Source of the DNA: Gallionella sp. UBA4121
GTDB lineage: Bacteria > Pseudomonadota > Gammaproteobacteria > Burkholderiales > Gallionellaceae
Reading direction: 5' to 3'
Assembly (NCBI GenBank): GCA_002381565.1
Contig: DFWZ01000044.1
Coordinates: 25,860 to 48,430 of the forward strand
Length of the DNA stretch: 22,571 nt
The notes beneath the pieces are model-generated. The model had not been told where the DNA came from. It searched no databases and was given only the letters and a program-made list of their open reading frames with translations. The position numbers and the translations under genes were made by a program. Positions within the stretch are counted from its first letter, which is position 1, and every line of letters starts with the position of its first letter. This document shows positions 7,613 to 14,834 of this stretch, one piece after another.

Positions 7613-8162
7613 CCTACGGTTTAATAATTGCAATGTAATCAGCATTTTGTATGTGTCATAAAGTTTCATTAGGTCTCGGAGTGTTTATTGACAGCCCAAG
7701 CGTCTTAAGGAACTACGACCGACTGAAGCTGGGATAGTGCTCATATATTCATCCTGTCGGGTGCACCAAAGAGGCGCGAGTGCGTATTCTTCTTTGGGCT
7801 ATTTGCAATCTGAGGTTGGAAACCAGGTTTCAACGGCACTTTGAAAGTGAGCCGTTTTGTGCAAAACTTGGTTGTCTGACACCGAAAGGAAACTGCCCGT
7901 TGCATGCAAAATAGGGTTGGACGATGAAAGGGCCAATGACGGCAATGCAGCGTTAAGAGTCATTCAGGTTTAAAATATCAATAAATGCATCGTGCCAATT
8001 GCTGACTTTCAGCAGAGTGCCAGGGGGTGTAAAATCACCTACAAAAAAGGGGCTGTCATTACCAGCAACAAGGTGTTGTTCGCACTTTGGGCCTGCTCTG
8101 TTGCCGCAGTCAATATAATTATTCATGGTGAACCGGAATTTATATTCCAGTAACAGCTTCGT
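7613..8162. other. Gene-poor stretch inside the tRNA-Leu element
   Basis: About 550 bases between the tRNA terminator and the diguanylate cyclase. I see no recognisable gene on the plus strand. The only protein-like reading is a 57-codon minus-strand frame at 7953-8126, listed separately. Composition is mixed, with AT-rich patches. It is probably decayed island DNA plus the upstream region of the cyclase gene. Confidence 0.5.
7953..8126 (-). CDS. Possible 57-residue hypothetical protein or 3' gene remnant
   Basis: A frame from ATG (8126) to TAA encodes 57 residues with a protein-like composition: a Cys/Gly-rich start (MNNYIDCGNRAG), an aromatic middle (SPFFVGDFTPPGTLLKVS) and an acidic, probably helical end (NWHDAFIDILNLNDS). 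No convincing ribosome site precedes the ATG, and I recognise no family. It is divergent from the diguanylate cyclase, with only 36 bases between the two starts. It could be a true small gene of the element, the tail of a deleted longer gene, or chance. Confidence 0.25.
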   Translation of the reverse strand: MNNYIDCGNRAGPKCEQHLVAGNDSPFFVGDFTPPGTLLKVSNWHDAFIDILNLNDS

Positions 8163-9302
8163 TTGAAAAACACTCAGTTCAATCCATTTACGCTTACATT
8201 CAGAGACGATATTCTGGAAGACGCGTTCTTTCAGAACTCACTGAAGCGTATCCGCTTGCAAGGACAAATCGCCATGCTTGTGGGAACGTTTGTCTATTTG
8301 CTTCAGGGGATACTTGATCAATGGTTTGTCCCTCCGGAGCTGGCAAATCAAGTCTGGATGGTCCGTCTGACAGCATTGTGCGTTCCGGCTTTTGTCATCG
8401 CACTGTCTTTCACCTCTGTGTTTCCTCGGCTGTGTCACCCGCTGCTGGCCTCAGTTGGCCTCGCTGCCGGAGTGGGGGTCATCAGCGTGCAGATGATCCT
8501 GCCTGTCGAGAGCTCGGCCTATTACTACCCGCTTATGGTGCTGGTAACATTTTTCACCTATAACTTCATTGGTACCCGCTTCATTTTTGCCCTTTACGTC
8601 GATCTGTTTTTGCTTATTACTTATAACTTGCTCTTCGGCTGGGTGATGGGCTATTCGCACCAAATACTAATTAGCCATGATTTTTTCATCATTTCAGCTA
8701 ACCTGATTGGCGGTTCCGCCGGATATCTTGCAGAGCTACAACGAAGAATTCTTTATCTGCGCGAGTACGAACTTGACGAAGAACGCCAACACCATCAGAC
8801 CCGATCACTTCACGACGGCCTGACCGGGCTTCCCAATCGCGACCTGCTCCATGACCGCATTACGCAGGCAATGGTAGCAGCGCAACGCGAATGTTCGATA
8901 CATTGCGGCTTCTTTCTAGATCTTGATGGATTCAAGGCTATTAACGACCAGCTCTCTCATAATATGGGTGATCTCGTTCTACAGGAGGTAGCGCGGCGAC
9001 TGACCTCAGCCGTTCGGGGTATGGATACGGTAGCCCGGATCGGTGGCGATGAATTCTTCATACTCGCACTGGATATTGAAAGCGACGTGGCGGCGTATCA
9101 GCTGGCGGAAAAACTTCTCGATCAATTCAGCTCGCCGTTTCCTGGGATTCCTGAGGACATGCTGTTGGGTGCCAGTATCGGCATCTGCCTATTGCCTTAC
9201 GAAGGAATGACCGCCTCCGATTTCATTCAGCGAGCCGACAAGGCAATGTATCAGGTCAAGGGGGCTGGAAAAGGTCATTTTGCATTGGCCGGGATGCACT
9301 AA
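8163..9302 (+). CDS. Membrane-bound GGDEF diguanylate cyclase
   Basis: Makes the second messenger cyclic di-GMP from two GTP at the inner membrane. Of 379 residues, about 35-192 form five or six hydrophobic helices (e.g. IAMLVGTFVYLLQGIL, LMVLVTFFTYNFIG, FFIISANLIGGSAGYLAEL), a sensory region I cannot assign to a named MASE family. A short helix links it to a GGDEF domain (about 213-379) with DGLTGLPNRDLL, LDLDGFKAINDQLSHNMGD and an intact GGDEF at 294-298. The RxxD product-inhibition site is intact (RGMD, 285-288, five residues before GGDEF). There is no EAL domain. The start is taken as TTG at 8163, since a stop codon lies four codons upstream and the N-terminal segment LTFRDDILEDAFF looks genuine; the ribosome site is weak. 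It is the only clear gene inside the tRNA-Leu element. Confidence 0.88.
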   Translation: MKNTQFNPFTLTFRDDILEDAFFQNSLKRIRLQGQIAMLVGTFVYLLQGILDQWFVPPELANQVWMVRLTALCVPAFVIALSFTSVFPRLCHPLLASVGLAAGVGVISVQMILPVESSAYYYPLMVLVTFFTYNFIGTRFIFALYVDLFLLITYNLLFGWVMGYSHQILISHDFFIISANLIGGSAGYLAELQRRILYLREYELDEERQHHQTRSLHDGLTGLPNRDLLHDRITQAMVAAQRECSIHCGFFLDLDGFKAINDQLSHNMGDLVLQEVARRLTSAVRGMDTVARIGGDEFFILALDIESDVAAYQLAEKLLDQFSSPFPGIPEDMLLGASIGICLLPYEGMTASDFIQRADKAMYQVKGAGKGHFALAGMH

Positions 9303-9748
9303 GGGGAGCTGACCTGATCCGGGAATGACAAGCCATAAGGATTAATGGATGCTTCGGGAGTAAAACATATCCCAATGGAGATACCATAGAATAACTGTTG
9401 AATGACCGATTTCTGGAACATCGAATGACTGTATCGGGTCGGGTGCTGTCGCTAGTTGCCGACAACTGAATGTCTCTTGTCAGTCTAAAGCAGGCCTAGC
9501 TCCACTGGTTCAATTCCAACCTATTGGAGTTTCGAGGAAGATGCGCACAAAACGCTGATTCCAATCTGGACATTCAGCCGAGTCAGCCTCTGAAATTTCC
9601 CCCTATACAACCTTGGAATGCAAATAGCCCTTATTTGATGTATTTTTATTTTGTGTATGGCGATTCCTGAAAAAGAACAGGAGCACTTATAGGAACAGTC
9701 CGCCGTGTTGTTATTAATTATATAATTAATTCAATATGTTGAAATGAG
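9303..9748. other. Gene-poor stretch at the right end of the tRNA-Leu element
   Basis: About 450 bases after the cyclase stop. Short frames of up to about 15 codons occur (for example MTVSGRVLSLVADN near 9425), but none has a ribosome site or family resemblance. The last 100 bases become strongly AT-rich and contain an 18-base palindrome. I see no recognisable gene. Confidence 0.5.
9713..9730. repeat. Perfect 18-base AT palindrome next to the right repeat
   Basis: ATTAATTAT followed directly by ATAATTAAT, a perfect inverted repeat made only of A and T, 18 bases before the right tRNA-Leu repeat. Its position would fit a recombinase or nucleoid-protein binding site, but composition alone could produce it. 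Confidence 0.5.
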
Positions 9749-9813
9749 GTTCGAGTCTCTCCTTTTGCACCAAGGAAAGATTCTAAGCCCCTGATTCAGT
9801 GGCTTTTTTCTTG
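9749..9813 (+). repeat. Direct repeat copy 2: tRNA-Leu 3' fragment plus terminator (putative attR)
   Basis: GTTCGAGTCTCTCCTTT is identical to the tRNA-Leu T arm and acceptor; then come T for C, GCACCAAGG, and the terminator sequence with small changes. There is no tRNA 5' half here, so it is not a functional tRNA gene. It marks the distal boundary of the inserted element. Confidence 0.85.
9785..9809 (+). terminator. Duplicate of the tRNA-Leu terminator
   Basis: Stem AAGCCCCTG / CAGTGGCTT with one C-T mismatch and loop ATT, followed by T6. It is the original or copied terminator now separated from the tRNA by the inserted element; it would stop plus-strand transcription before the convergent phosphopantetheinyl transferase gene. 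Confidence 0.65.
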
Positions 9814-9842
9814 TCAAAAAACAGCGCACGGGACAATTGTTC

Positions 9843-10526
9843 TTATCCTGCCGCTACTGCCATCCGGTAGCCGTCAATTTGTTGGCAATCCGGCAGATAA
9901 CAGGCAGCATAGGCATGTTTACGTACTTCATCAATTTCCGCCAGCGGCAAGCCCAGGCACTTGCAGCATGCCTCCATCTGCGCCCATGCAAGCGCAAAAC
10001 CGGCATCGCCCAGTGGCGTTGTGGGCAGGTAGAGTCTGGACAGTGCCTCGATTTCTGGGAAGCGATCAATCAATACGATATCCACGCCCAGCGCATGCCC
10101 ACAGGAGATGCCGATCAACACTTTTTCTCCCGCATAGCTGAAACTGACTTTAATGTTAGCGCTTATGCCTGCAATCAGCGGTCCGCACGGGCTTTCAATT
10201 AACGTGAAGCTCGCACAGCGATTTGCTTTTCCCCTCGCACGCAAAGCGGGAGAGGCTTGGGGAACGGGTATGGCAGGTTTAAAGGGTGACATTTGCGCCA
10301 TGCATGTTGATTCGATGTGCGCGGCAGGCAACAGGCAATCCAGGCATTCCCGCAACACCGCCCTCGCAAGTTGTCTGGCATCGGCTCTTTGCGTAGCCGC
10401 AGGCAAGGTCAGCAGGATCAAGGCGAGCCCGTTGTCATCAAAGCCGGCTGGACGTTCAGGCCAGATCACAGGTTTTAAAGGGGGTGATTTCATACGAGCA
10501 TTTTTAAAATCATGTCGATATTTCAT
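9843..10526 (-). CDS. Divergent 4'-phosphopantetheinyl transferase-like protein
   Basis: Predicted to attach the phosphopantetheine arm of CoA to a carrier-protein serine, most likely Ser551 of the adjacent Pls-like synthetase. The 227-residue protein shows a Sfp/AcpT-like core: VSFSYAGEKVLIGIS (127-141), the metal-binding GVDI (147-150), and WAQMEACCKCLG (181-192) in place of the usual W-x-x-KE-(A/S)-x-x-K. The Glu is kept but the Lys before it is Met. The start at 10526 overlaps the stop of a short preceding ORF (TGATG) and has GGTGA upstream; a Met at codon 12 has no ribosome site. Residues about 87-100 come from a GC-rich repeat-like insertion. Family membership is by motif, so it could be a non-catalytic relative. 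Confidence 0.68.
   Translation of the reverse strand: MKYRHDFKNARMKSPPLKPVIWPERPAGFDDNGLALILLTLPAATQRADARQLARAVLRECLDCLLPAAHIESTCMAQMSPFKPAIPVPQASPALRARGKANRCASFTLIESPCGPLIAGISANIKVSFSYAGEKVLIGISCGHALGVDIVLIDRFPEIEALSRLYLPTTPLGDAGFALAWAQMEACCKCLGLPLAEIDEVRKHAYAACYLPDCQQIDGYRMAVAAG
10227..10268. repeat. GC-rich palindrome-like repeat embedded in the PPTase gene
   Basis: The plus strand shows CCCCTCGCACGCAAAGCGGG then AGAGGCTTGGGGAACGGG. By eye this resembles the CCCTCTCCC...GGGAGAGGG type of short dispersed palindromes found in many proteobacteria. It lies in frame within the coding region, giving a Pro/Arg-rich linker (PVPQASPALRARGK) with no family counterpart that I know of. Confidence 0.4.
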
Positions 10527-10641
10527 CAGTATTCACCGATGACTTTGTCCACGGCAGGTTTTATTTTGGCGCGATCGACCATGTTAAGCATGGCGACTTT
10601 TGATATGAGTCTGGCGGTGACGAGGTGTAATGGGTTTGCAT
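10526..10641 (-). pseudogene. Short ORF between the synthetase and PPTase, apparently broken by a one-base deletion
   Basis: A strong site, CAGGAG with 6 bases before ATG (10641-10639), opens a frame that reads only 26 unconvincing codons to a stop at 10561. Shifting frame within the first four codons (one extra A in the CAAACCC run) gives a smooth 38-residue reading that begins MQNPLHLVTARLISKVAM and ends KIKPAVDKVIGEY. Its stop overlaps the PPTase start as TGATG. The good ribosome site and the coupled stop argue that this was, or is, a real small gene carrying a frameshift or a sequencing error. I recognise no family; an amphipathic helix is likely. Confidence 0.45.
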
Positions 10642-10663
10642 AAGATACTCCTGCTTACTTTGG

Positions 10664-10681
10664 TGCGTATAATCATACGCA
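10664..10681 (-). other. Hairpin between the synthetase gene and the short ORF
   Basis: TGCGTAT-GATT-ATACGCA, a perfect 7-bp stem with a 4-base loop, 21 bases after the synthetase stop codon. No T tract follows, so it is not a standard terminator. It could stabilise or process the mRNA between the large and small cistrons. Confidence 0.45.
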
Positions 10682-10702
10682 TCTTTACACTCGCATCAGG
10701 TT

Positions 10703-13700
10703 TTAGGCTATCCAGGGTTCTGCGGGCGATCCGATCCATTTTGTTCCAGCAGGGATGTTCTCGCCCTTCAATATCAGGCTGAGCGGACCTAAGGACGCGC
10801 CATCGCCGATATGTGAGCCGTAAAGGATCACCGTACGAGGACCTATGGTGACACCACGGCCGATACTCACTGCGCCGATTTTCATGATGCGATCCTCGAA
10901 CAGGTGGGTCTGCGGGCCGCACAAGCTGTTGAGCGCGGAGTAATCGCCTATGCTCACGCAATCGAATTCGGTCATGGCGGTGGTATCCATGTAAATGCCA
11001 CGGCCGGTCTTGCAACCAAGCAGGCGCATGCAGGGCGGCAGCATCGGGGTGCCGCGCAGGAAGTCCACAAAATTGGGCACGGCGATGGACTCGTAGAGAT
11101 TCGTGACCGCCTCGCTCCCCCAGACAAAGGCCGTCCACATGGGCGCCGAACGGGGCCGATAGCGACCGACGACCAGCCATTTGACGAGTACCACAAACAG
11201 GAATGAGCCCACGCCGTAGAGAAATCCCGCCAGCGCCAGCGCAATCGCGGTATCCATAAAGAGTCCGGCCCCGGCCAGCGGCATCACCAGTGCGACGGTG
11301 AGATAGCCCACCGCGATCACCACGGCCATCGGCATGACGATGCGCAAGGCTTCGACGAGTCCCCGGCTCAGACGCCGCCGCAGGCTGGGATGAAAGGTTA
11401 GCTTCGGGTCGAATCCTGCGAACTGTTCACGCGCGGGCAGGATGATGGGCGGGTTGCCGACCCAGGTGTCGCCCGGATGCATACGCTCATTTGCAGGCAC
11501 GCTCGACTGCACGCCAATCAGCACGTCGTCCGGCAACACGCTGCCATCGGGTACAAAGGCGCCGTTCCCCAGAAAGGTTCGATCCCCGACTATTGTGGGA
11601 CGCAGGCTCATCCAGCCACCCTCGATGCGCTCATCGCCCAGCATCACGCCATCGGCTACAAAGCTGTCGGTGCCGATGGTGAGCATGTCCGGCACCACGC
11701 CTAGGGCGGTGGAAATCTCGGTACCGGCGCCGACCCGGGCACCGAGTAAACGGTACCACCAGGGGGCATACACCGTGGCGTACAGTCCGTGCAGGACAAA
11801 CAGACTGGATTCCTGAATCTGGTTGCCCAGCCATTTGGAAAAATACACCGCGCTATGAACAGACCAGCTGCCCTCAGTGAGTCGCGGCAGCACCAGATAG
11901 CGGAAGCCGGTCGAGGCCAGTACGGTGGCCAGTACCAGTACGGCACTGGCAGGAATGGACAGGATCAGATAGGTGAAAAATGCACTCATGGGAGCAACAT
12001 GGGCGTCTGCGATGTTCAGCCAGCGACCATCCAGATAGTCGATCAGAATAAAGCTGGGGAATACCGGCAGGAAAAACACCACCGCAACCATGTTTGCGCC
12101 CAGGAAGTAGAACAGTGTTTCCCATGCAGCGCGGAGGGTTGAAATTGTCTCGCGCGGAGGGCGGCAGGATAAATCTACATGCGCTGAAAAATGTGAGGGT
12201 GATCCCTCCCATATCTGCGTTTTGGGCACCCGCTGCCCTGCGGCAAGCGACGAGAGTCCGCCGAGATGGGCATAGTCGCCAAGCGCGCTGTTCCCTTCCA
12301 TGACCGCATAGGAATCCACTACGGCCTCATTGCCTATGTTGATCGTGCCTAAAATCAGTTCACCGCGTTCGACACGGGCGTTTTCCAGATTTACCGAAGA
12401 ACCAATTGAGACGCCGTTGCCGATGCTGAGCAGATCGGGTGCTCGTATCGTTAAGGCGCCGATGAGTACATCACTGCCTACTTTCGCACCCAGCGCGCGC
12501 AGATACATCGCATTGAGCGACGATCCGGACAGCAAATGACGCGGCGGCACTTCAGAAATCCGGTCTGCCAGCCACCAGCGGAAGTACATTACCCCCCACA
12601 GCGGATAGCGTCCTGCCTTGAGTTTTCCTACTACCAGCCACTTTGCGGCGATGACAAACAAAAAGCTGCCGAAATTGGCAAGCAGATAGACCAGCAGGGC
12701 GGCGAGAATGGCGCGCGACATGGTGTCATCAGGGTCGCCGGTGAAGTAGTGATAGGTGAAGAAGGGCGACAGCCATTGCGCCATCTTGAGACATACCAGC
12801 GGCGGAATGACGGCGGCCTGCGCCAGGCTGCACAGGATGCGACGCAACCTGGGCGTTTCCACGATGTCTATTGCGGCGGCCAAACCCGACTGTTCCTTTT
12901 TTGCCAGTGCACTGGCAATCAGACCCAGCCGGCGCTCGGAGTAGATGTCGTGAACTGTCACGTTGGCAAAACGCGCATCTTCACGCAGTCGCGACACCAG
13001 CCTGGCTGCGAGCAATGAATGTCCACCGAGATCGGTAAAGAAATCTGCCGTGCGCAGCAAAGGTTGCCCGGGGAACAGATGTCTCAAGGCCGAAAACAGG
13101 ATTTTTTCCGCCTCGCTTTGCGGTGTGTCTGATTCATCAGGCAAGCCGGTATCCGCCAGTGGCAATGCACGCAGTGCCTTGCGGTCGATTTTGCCGGAGG
13201 TCAGGCGCGGCATGATTTGCACCACTTCGAAGCGTGCCGGCACCATATAGGGTGGCAACTGGGCGGCAAGGCAAGCTCGCAGTTCGGAGCTTACGGGTGC
13301 CGCATCTGTGCAGGCAACGTAGTAGGCGACCAGTTGCTCCACTTCACCCACTTCCTTAAGTATCACTGCCACCGTGGCGATGCCCGGCTCCCTGGCGATG
13401 ACCGCCTCGATCTCCCCCAGTTCGACTCGGAAACCGCGAACTTTTACCTGATCATCGACCCGGCCCAGGCACTGGACATTGCCGGCTTCATCGATGCGGG
13501 CGAGATCGCCGGTGTGATAGAGGCGTGCTTCATGTTCATTCTCTGCATAGGGATTGGCAACGAATTTTTCGACGGTCAAATCCGGGCGACCCAGATAGCC
13601 TTGCGCCACGCCGGGGCCGATGATGCACAACTCGCCTGTCTCGCCCGCAGGCAGCAGTTTAAGTTCGCTATCCACTACCATCAGGCCGTAGTTGGGCAGT

Positions 13701-14668
13701 GGTTTCCCGATGGTTACAGGCGTGCCGCGATGCAACCGGGCGAGACTCGCCGATACGGTGGCTTCGGTGGGGCCGTAAGTATTGAAAAGTTGCCGATCAG
13801 GCGTTGCCCAGCGATCGACCAGTGCCTGCGGACACATCTCGCCGCCGAGATTGATCAGCCTGAGACCGGCCACATCGCGCGGGAAGAGGGCTAGCAGCGT
13901 GGGTACGGCGTGCAACACGCTGATGCTGTTGGCGTCGAGCGCGCTGGTCAGTGCATCGGGGTCGCCTGTGATTTCGCGAGGCGCTAGCCACAAGGTTGCG
14001 CCGACCAGGTAGGAAATCCAGATTTCTTCGAACGACATGTCGAATGCAACGGAGAAGCCCTGATACACCCGGTCATCGGTGCGCACGCCCAGCACTTCGT
14101 TTTCGCTGCGCAAAAAATGGGTGATGCTGCGGTGGTTCACAAGGATGCCCTTGGGCTTGCCGGTCGAGCCCGATGTGTAAATCACATAGGCCGGGCAATC
14201 CGGGCCAAAATCTGCGCCTCTATGCAGCAGTGGCGCATCGAGTGCTTCGATCAGGTCTTCAAGTATCCACAAGGGGCTCGTGTAGCCGGCAAGCTGTGGC
14301 AAAAATGCGCGGCAGGTGAGCAGTCCCGGGCTCTGTGCGTCGATCAGGCAGATGTCTATTCGTGCCACCGGGGTATCGGCATCGAACGGCAGCCAGGCAG
14401 CCCCCGATTTGCTGATGCCCAGCTGTGCGACCAGTAATTCCAGCCCGCGCGGCAACCATAATCCCACGACCTGATTTGCACGCACGCCAAGCCCGATCAG
14501 GCCAGAGGCAACCTTGTCCGCCTCGGCATTCAGTTGTGCATAGCTGAGTGTACGCTCGCCGAAAATCAGCGCCGTCTTGTCAGGCACCCGAATCGCGGTG
14601 GCTTCAAAAATATCGGGCAGGGTTTCGGATTGAAGAAGATCAGGACGGTGCGGACCGCGCAGAATCAT
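10703..14668 (-). CDS. Pls-type membrane nonribosomal peptide synthetase (A-T-membrane/LbH modules)
   Basis: A 1321-residue synthetase, almost the length of Streptomyces epsilon-poly-L-lysine synthetase (Pls). Adenylation domain 10-500: A3 YTSGSTGKPKG (164-174), A5 NTYGPTE (296-302), A7 YHTGD (394-398), A8 RVDDQVKVRGFRVELGEIE (403-421), A10 GKIDR with Lys493. Carrier domain about 515-590, with attachment Ser551 in LGGHSLL. The rest (about 610-1321) alternates paired membrane helices (e.g. 653-680, 848-875, 895-920, 1108-1165) with three hexapeptide-like left-handed beta-helix segments (about 723-830, 973-1080, 1210-1318). This matches the NRPS terminal domain of the Pls/PosA type. There are no condensation or thioesterase domains. 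In Pls the membrane modules join amino acids into a homopolymer; here the monomer is unknown. The start is fixed by a stop codon six codons upstream. Confidence 0.88.
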   Translation of the reverse strand: MILRGPHRPDLLQSETLPDIFEATAIRVPDKTALIFGERTLSYAQLNAEADKVASGLIGLGVRANQVVGLWLPRGLELLVAQLGISKSGAAWLPFDADTPVARIDICLIDAQSPGLLTCRAFLPQLAGYTSPLWILEDLIEALDAPLLHRGADFGPDCPAYVIYTSGSTGKPKGILVNHRSITHFLRSENEVLGVRTDDRVYQGFSVAFDMSFEEIWISYLVGATLWLAPREITGDPDALTSALDANSISVLHAVPTLLALFPRDVAGLRLINLGGEMCPQALVDRWATPDRQLFNTYGPTEATVSASLARLHRGTPVTIGKPLPNYGLMVVDSELKLLPAGETGELCIIGPGVAQGYLGRPDLTVEKFVANPYAENEHEARLYHTGDLARIDEAGNVQCLGRVDDQVKVRGFRVELGEIEAVIAREPGIATVAVILKEVGEVEQLVAYYVACTDAAPVSSELRACLAAQLPPYMVPARFEVVQIMPRLTSGKIDRKALRALPLADTGLPDESDTPQSEAEKILFSALRHLFPGQPLLRTADFFTDLGGHSLLAARLVSRLREDARFANVTVHDIYSERRLGLIASALAKKEQSGLAAAIDIVETPRLRRILCSLAQAAVIPPLVCLKMAQWLSPFFTYHYFTGDPDDTMSRAILAALLVYLLANFGSFLFVIAAKWLVVGKLKAGRYPLWGVMYFRWWLADRISEVPPRHLLSGSSLNAMYLRALGAKVGSDVLIGALTIRAPDLLSIGNGVSIGSSVNLENARVERGELILGTINIGNEAVVDSYAVMEGNSALGDYAHLGGLSSLAAGQRVPKTQIWEGSPSHFSAHVDLSCRPPRETISTLRAAWETLFYFLGANMVAVVFFLPVFPSFILIDYLDGRWLNIADAHVAPMSAFFTYLILSIPASAVLVLATVLASTGFRYLVLPRLTEGSWSVHSAVYFSKWLGNQIQESSLFVLHGLYATVYAPWWYRLLGARVGAGTEISTALGVVPDMLTIGTDSFVADGVMLGDERIEGGWMSLRPTIVGDRTFLGNGAFVPDGSVLPDDVLIGVQSSVPANERMHPGDTWVGNPPIILPAREQFAGFDPKLTFHPSLRRRLSRGLVEALRIVMPMAVVIAVGYLTVALVMPLAGAGLFMDTAIALALAGFLYGVGSFLFVVLVKWLVVGRYRPRSAPMWTAFVWGSEAVTNLYESIAVPNFVDFLRGTPMLPPCMRLLGCKTGRGIYMDTTAMTEFDCVSIGDYSALNSLCGPQTHLFEDRIMKIGAVSIGRGVTIGPRTVILYGSHIGDGASLGPLSLILKGENIPAGTKWIGSPAEPWIA

Positions 14669-14834
14669 AAATTTGGCATCTCAAAATAGACAGCGGATAT
14701 AAAATCGCCTTAATTGGCGCAGTTTACCATGCCGCTTAGCCCATGCCCTAATTTGCCAGATCAGCCGCTTAGAGTAGGATACGGGGCTGTCTGAATATCG
14801 GATTTTCAGCGCTGAGCGACCATAGGACACTGAC
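14669..14834. promoter_or_regulatory. Divergent intergenic region with a candidate promoter for the DUF2252 gene
   Basis: 166 bases separate the oppositely directed synthetase and DUF2252 genes and must hold both promoters. For the plus strand, TTGCCA (14753-14758), a 16-base spacer and TAGGAT (14775-14780) form a moderate sigma-70 match. A small hairpin, CGCC-TTAATT-GGCG (around 14706-14719), lies in the synthetase leader. No operator that I recognise is visible. Confidence 0.35.

Larger units (their letters stand above)
7547..9813. mobile_element. Remnant of an element integrated at tRNA-Leu (about 2.2 kb)
   Basis: The interval is bounded by direct repeats of the tRNA-Leu 3' end, the classic product of site-specific integration by a tyrosine recombinase, with the intact tRNA at one end. 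It contains a membrane diguanylate cyclase gene and long stretches without convincing genes that look more AT-rich than the flanks. No integrase, excisionase or transposase is seen, so it appears to be a decayed element that can no longer move by itself. The sequence differences between the repeats suggest that integration was not recent. Alternatively, a local tandem duplication with loss of most of the tRNA could give the same picture. Confidence 0.65.

Noticed and set aside
7764..7780. GTGCACCAAAG as a third copy of the tRNA-Leu end
   Set aside because: Only about nine bases match and the surrounding sequence shows no T arm or terminator.
9749..9774. Second tRNA-Leu gene
   Set aside because: Only the T-arm and acceptor 3' half is present; there is no D arm or anticodon arm upstream.
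10584..11180. 198-codon minus-strand frame across the end of the synthetase gene
   Set aside because: Out of frame with the conserved third beta-helix module, and its His/Arg-rich translation has no motifs.
13217..13894. 225-codon plus-strand frame within the synthetase gene
   Set aside because: Overlaps conserved adenylation-domain motifs on the other strand and has no ribosome site or recognisable domain.
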